A DNA stretch of 15,122 nt from JAICNR01 sp035699465 (GTDB taxonomy: Bacteria; Gemmatimonadota; Gemmatimonadetes; JACCXV01; JAHWKZ01), in contig DASSPT010000117.1 of NCBI GenBank assembly GCA_035699465.1, positions 1-15,122 of the forward strand, read 5' to 3'. Of this stretch, positions 13,630 through 15,122 are shown in pieces; the stretch's first letter is position 1; every line of letters starts with the position of its first letter. The notes under the pieces were generated by a model. It was not told the origin of the DNA. It saw nothing but the letters and a program-made list of their open reading frames with translations, and did no database searches. The translations under genes and the position numbers were made by a program.

Positions 13630-14325
13630 GTGCCGGCCCTTCACGGCGAATACCATCGGACCGGAACGATCGGCTGGCTCCGCGCCGCTGTGCTGGGGGC
13701 CAATGACGGCCTCATTTCCACCGGGAGCCTGGTCGTCGGAGTCGCGGCCGCCGACCCCGGGCCGGGGGCGATCTTCATCGCCGCTCTGGCGGGGCTCGTC
13801 GCCGGCTCGCTGTCGATGGCGGCCGGGGAGTACGTGTCGGTCAGCTCGCAGTGGGACACCGAGGGCGCGGATCTCGACCGCGAGCGGGAGGAGCTGGCCG
13901 CTGATCCGCAAGCCGAGCACGCGGAGCTCACCAGGATCTATGTGGCGCGGGGCCTCACGCCGGAGCTCGCCGCCGAGGTCTCACGCCAGCTCACCCTCCA
14001 CGACGCCCTCGGGGCCCATGCCCGCGAAGAGCTGGGAATACATGCCGCGACCCGCGCGAGGCCGCTCCAGGCGGCTCTCGCCTCGGCCGCCGCGTTCGCC
14101 GTGGGTGCCGCTCCGCCGGCCCTGCTAGCCGCGTTCTGGCCGCCCGCCACTCTGAGCTGGATCGTCATGGGAAGCACGCTCGTTCTGCTCGCGCTTCTCG
14201 GCTCCGTGGCGGCCGCTCTGGGCGGAGCTCCGCTGGGGCGCGGCGCTTTGCGGGTCACGCTCTGGGGCGCGATCGCGATGGTGACGACGGATCTCGCCGG
14301 CCGGCTGTTCGGAGCCGTTACCTAG
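13630..14325 (+). CDS. VIT1/CCC1-family iron/manganese transporter
   Basis: This inner-membrane protein of 231 residues belongs to the VIT family, whose plant and yeast members carry Fe2+ or Mn2+ into vacuoles. Bacterial members probably export or detoxify these metals. The signature 'HRTGTIGWLRAAVLGANDGL' occupies residues 9-28, with 'ISTGSLVVGVAAA' completing helix 1. Helix 2 holds 'AGLVAGSLSMAAGEYVSVSS' (54-73), including the conserved Met63 and Glu67. The cytoplasmic metal-binding helical region 'TEGADLDREREELAADPQAE' through 'LTLHDALGAHAREELGI' is present and Glu-rich. Three more hydrophobic helices follow to the C-terminus. No ferritin-like domain is fused at the N-terminus. The gene is convergent with the esterase gene, 54 nt apart, and follows the hydrolase by 111 nt in which I see no clear promoter. 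Confidence 0.93.
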   Translation: MPALHGEYHRTGTIGWLRAAVLGANDGLISTGSLVVGVAAADPGPGAIFIAALAGLVAGSLSMAAGEYVSVSSQWDTEGADLDREREELAADPQAEHAELTRIYVARGLTPELAAEVSRQLTLHDALGAHAREELGIHAATRARPLQAALASAAAFAVGAAPPALLAAFWPPATLSWIVMGSTLVLLALLGSVAAALGGAPLGRGALRVTLWGAIAMVTTDLAGRLFGAVT

Positions 14326-14379
14326 ATCGACGATCGGATACGGACGGTCGTGCGGTGTGCCTGACCGCGAGCGGGTGGC

Positions 14380-15122
14380 TCAGAGCGAGAAGCCCGCGAC
14401 GAAGTCGGCGATGGCGGCGCTCGTATCGAGGTCGGGGGACTCGGGGCCGAAGCCGGGATCGAACTGGACGGGCGAGCCCGGCCACACGTGGCCGCCGCCG
14501 CGCATCTCGTACCAGCGGACCTCCGTGCCCGAATCGCACGCGTCCCAGTCGTGGAGCCGCACGAACGTGGAGTTGAAGTCGCCGCCGTCAGGCAGCTCGG
14601 ACAGCGCCGCTTCCTCCGCGCAGCCGTCGAACTCGGCCCAGATCTCGGCCGTCGTCTGGATCGAGATCGTGCGCGCGAAGGCGCCCGCCTCGCCGTCGGC
14701 GGGAAGCACAGGGTCGGCGCTCCCGTGGACGAAGAGCCAGGGCACCTTGCGGGTCGGCACGCAGCCCAGGACCACCTGCTCGATCATAGTCGCCGCGACG
14801 CTGGCGAAGGCGGCGATCCGGTCGGGGATCTGGCACGCGAGGAAATGGGTGAGGAGCGCGCCCTGGGAGAAGCCCGCCGCCCACACGCGCCGGGTGTCGA
14901 CGGGAATCGCCAGAGCGAGATCGTCGAGCACGTCTTCCACGAAACGGACGTCGTCGATCCCGCCCCGCGCGGCGTTCGTGCAGGCCGTGCAGCCGACGGC
15001 CCAGTCGGGCCCGTCGCTCTGCGGATAGACGACCGCGAATCCCCGCTGGTCGGCGACCGTGTCGAAGCCGGTCACGGCGCGCATGTTCCCGCGCGGCACG
15101 CCGTGGAAGACCAGCAGCACCG
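14380..15122 (-). CDS. PHB depolymerase-like (CE1-type) esterase, 5' truncated
   Basis: This is the 3' portion, 246 codons, of an alpha/beta-hydrolase of the polyhydroxybutyrate-depolymerase/feruloyl-esterase (LpqC) group, usually secreted. The right edge of the window cuts off the start; the frame enters at the 'LLVFHG' oxyanion-hole strand. Catalytic residues in the fragment are the nucleophile Ser85 in 'AAGFSQGALLTH', Asp136 in 'VHGSADPVLP' and His211 in 'RGGGHVWPG'. The 'GIDDVRFVEDVLDDL' helix is a family hallmark. A 'CTAC' pair (44-47) and further cysteines suggest disulphides, which fits export. Substrate could be a polyester, a feruloylated glycan or a small ester; sequence alone does not decide. 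It ends facing the VIT gene. Confidence 0.9.
   Translation of the reverse strand, partial: VLLVFHGVPRGNMRAVTGFDTVADQRGFAVVYPQSDGPDWAVGCTACTNAARGGIDDVRFVEDVLDDLALAIPVDTRRVWAAGFSQGALLTHFLACQIPDRIAAFASVAATMIEQVVLGCVPTRKVPWLFVHGSADPVLPADGEAGAFARTISIQTTAEIWAEFDGCAEEAALSELPDGGDFNSTFVRLHDWDACDSGTEVRWYEMRGGGHVWPGSPVQFDPGFGPESPDLDTSAAIADFVAGFSL

Noticed and set aside
14330..14351. A 7-bp stem (one G-T pair, 8-nt loop) between the convergent VIT and esterase genes
   Set aside because: It has no T run on either side and only modest stability; it is too weak to call a terminator.

Overview
This is a high-GC bacterial window with strongly G/C-biased third codon positions and dense, often overlapping genes. 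The best taxonomic clue is the cluster at 6944-10648. It holds an ECF sigma factor, a single-pass anti-sigma-like protein with a 'YNEPPATPRESLW' segment, and two secreted HEAT-repeat proteins. From memory this arrangement is typical of Gemmatimonadota, so a Gemmatimonadota or related soil/marine lineage is my inference; no marker gene proves it. There are no rRNA or tRNA genes, CRISPR arrays or insertion sequences that I can see. No gene-free stretch exceeds 300 bases.

Left part (1-6744), ordinary chromosomal genes. It opens with the 3' end of an NADPH-dependent FMN reductase, then an exported YceI-family protein, a Kup potassium transporter and, 6 nt later, a small divergent GT51 peptidoglycan glycosyltransferase. 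A minus-strand exported Ig-like protein overlaps the 3' end of the GT51 gene. Diverging from it are a small hypothetical gene and a translationally coupled, exported, probably outer-membrane protein. A 132-residue hypothetical protein and a minus-strand VOC-fold protein follow.

Middle part (6944-10648), the most distinctive block. A tight operon runs sigma factor, anti-sigma-like membrane protein, TPR+HEAT protein, Cys-containing HEAT protein. Its junctions are a 4-nt gap, a 42-nt gap spanned by a 13-codon mini-ORF, and a GTGA overlap. The likely logic is an envelope-sensing sigma/anti-sigma pair with two periplasmic solenoid proteins that may be sensors or effectors. That function is inferred.

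Accessory strip (10649-12084). It has a wrecked amino-acid (APC) permease reduced to its first and last segments in different frames, and a vapBC toxin-antitoxin operon. The vapB promoter overlaps an inverted repeat and predicts a nearly leaderless mRNA. A 16-bp near-palindrome in the divergent intergenic region carries an extended -10 element on each strand, which suggests a shared bidirectional promoter.

Right part (12085-15122). An exported serine beta-lactamase-like hydrolase with a C-terminal TPR tail is followed by a VIT1/CCC1-type metal transporter. The 3' part of a convergent PHB-depolymerase-like (CE1-type) esterase runs off the right edge.
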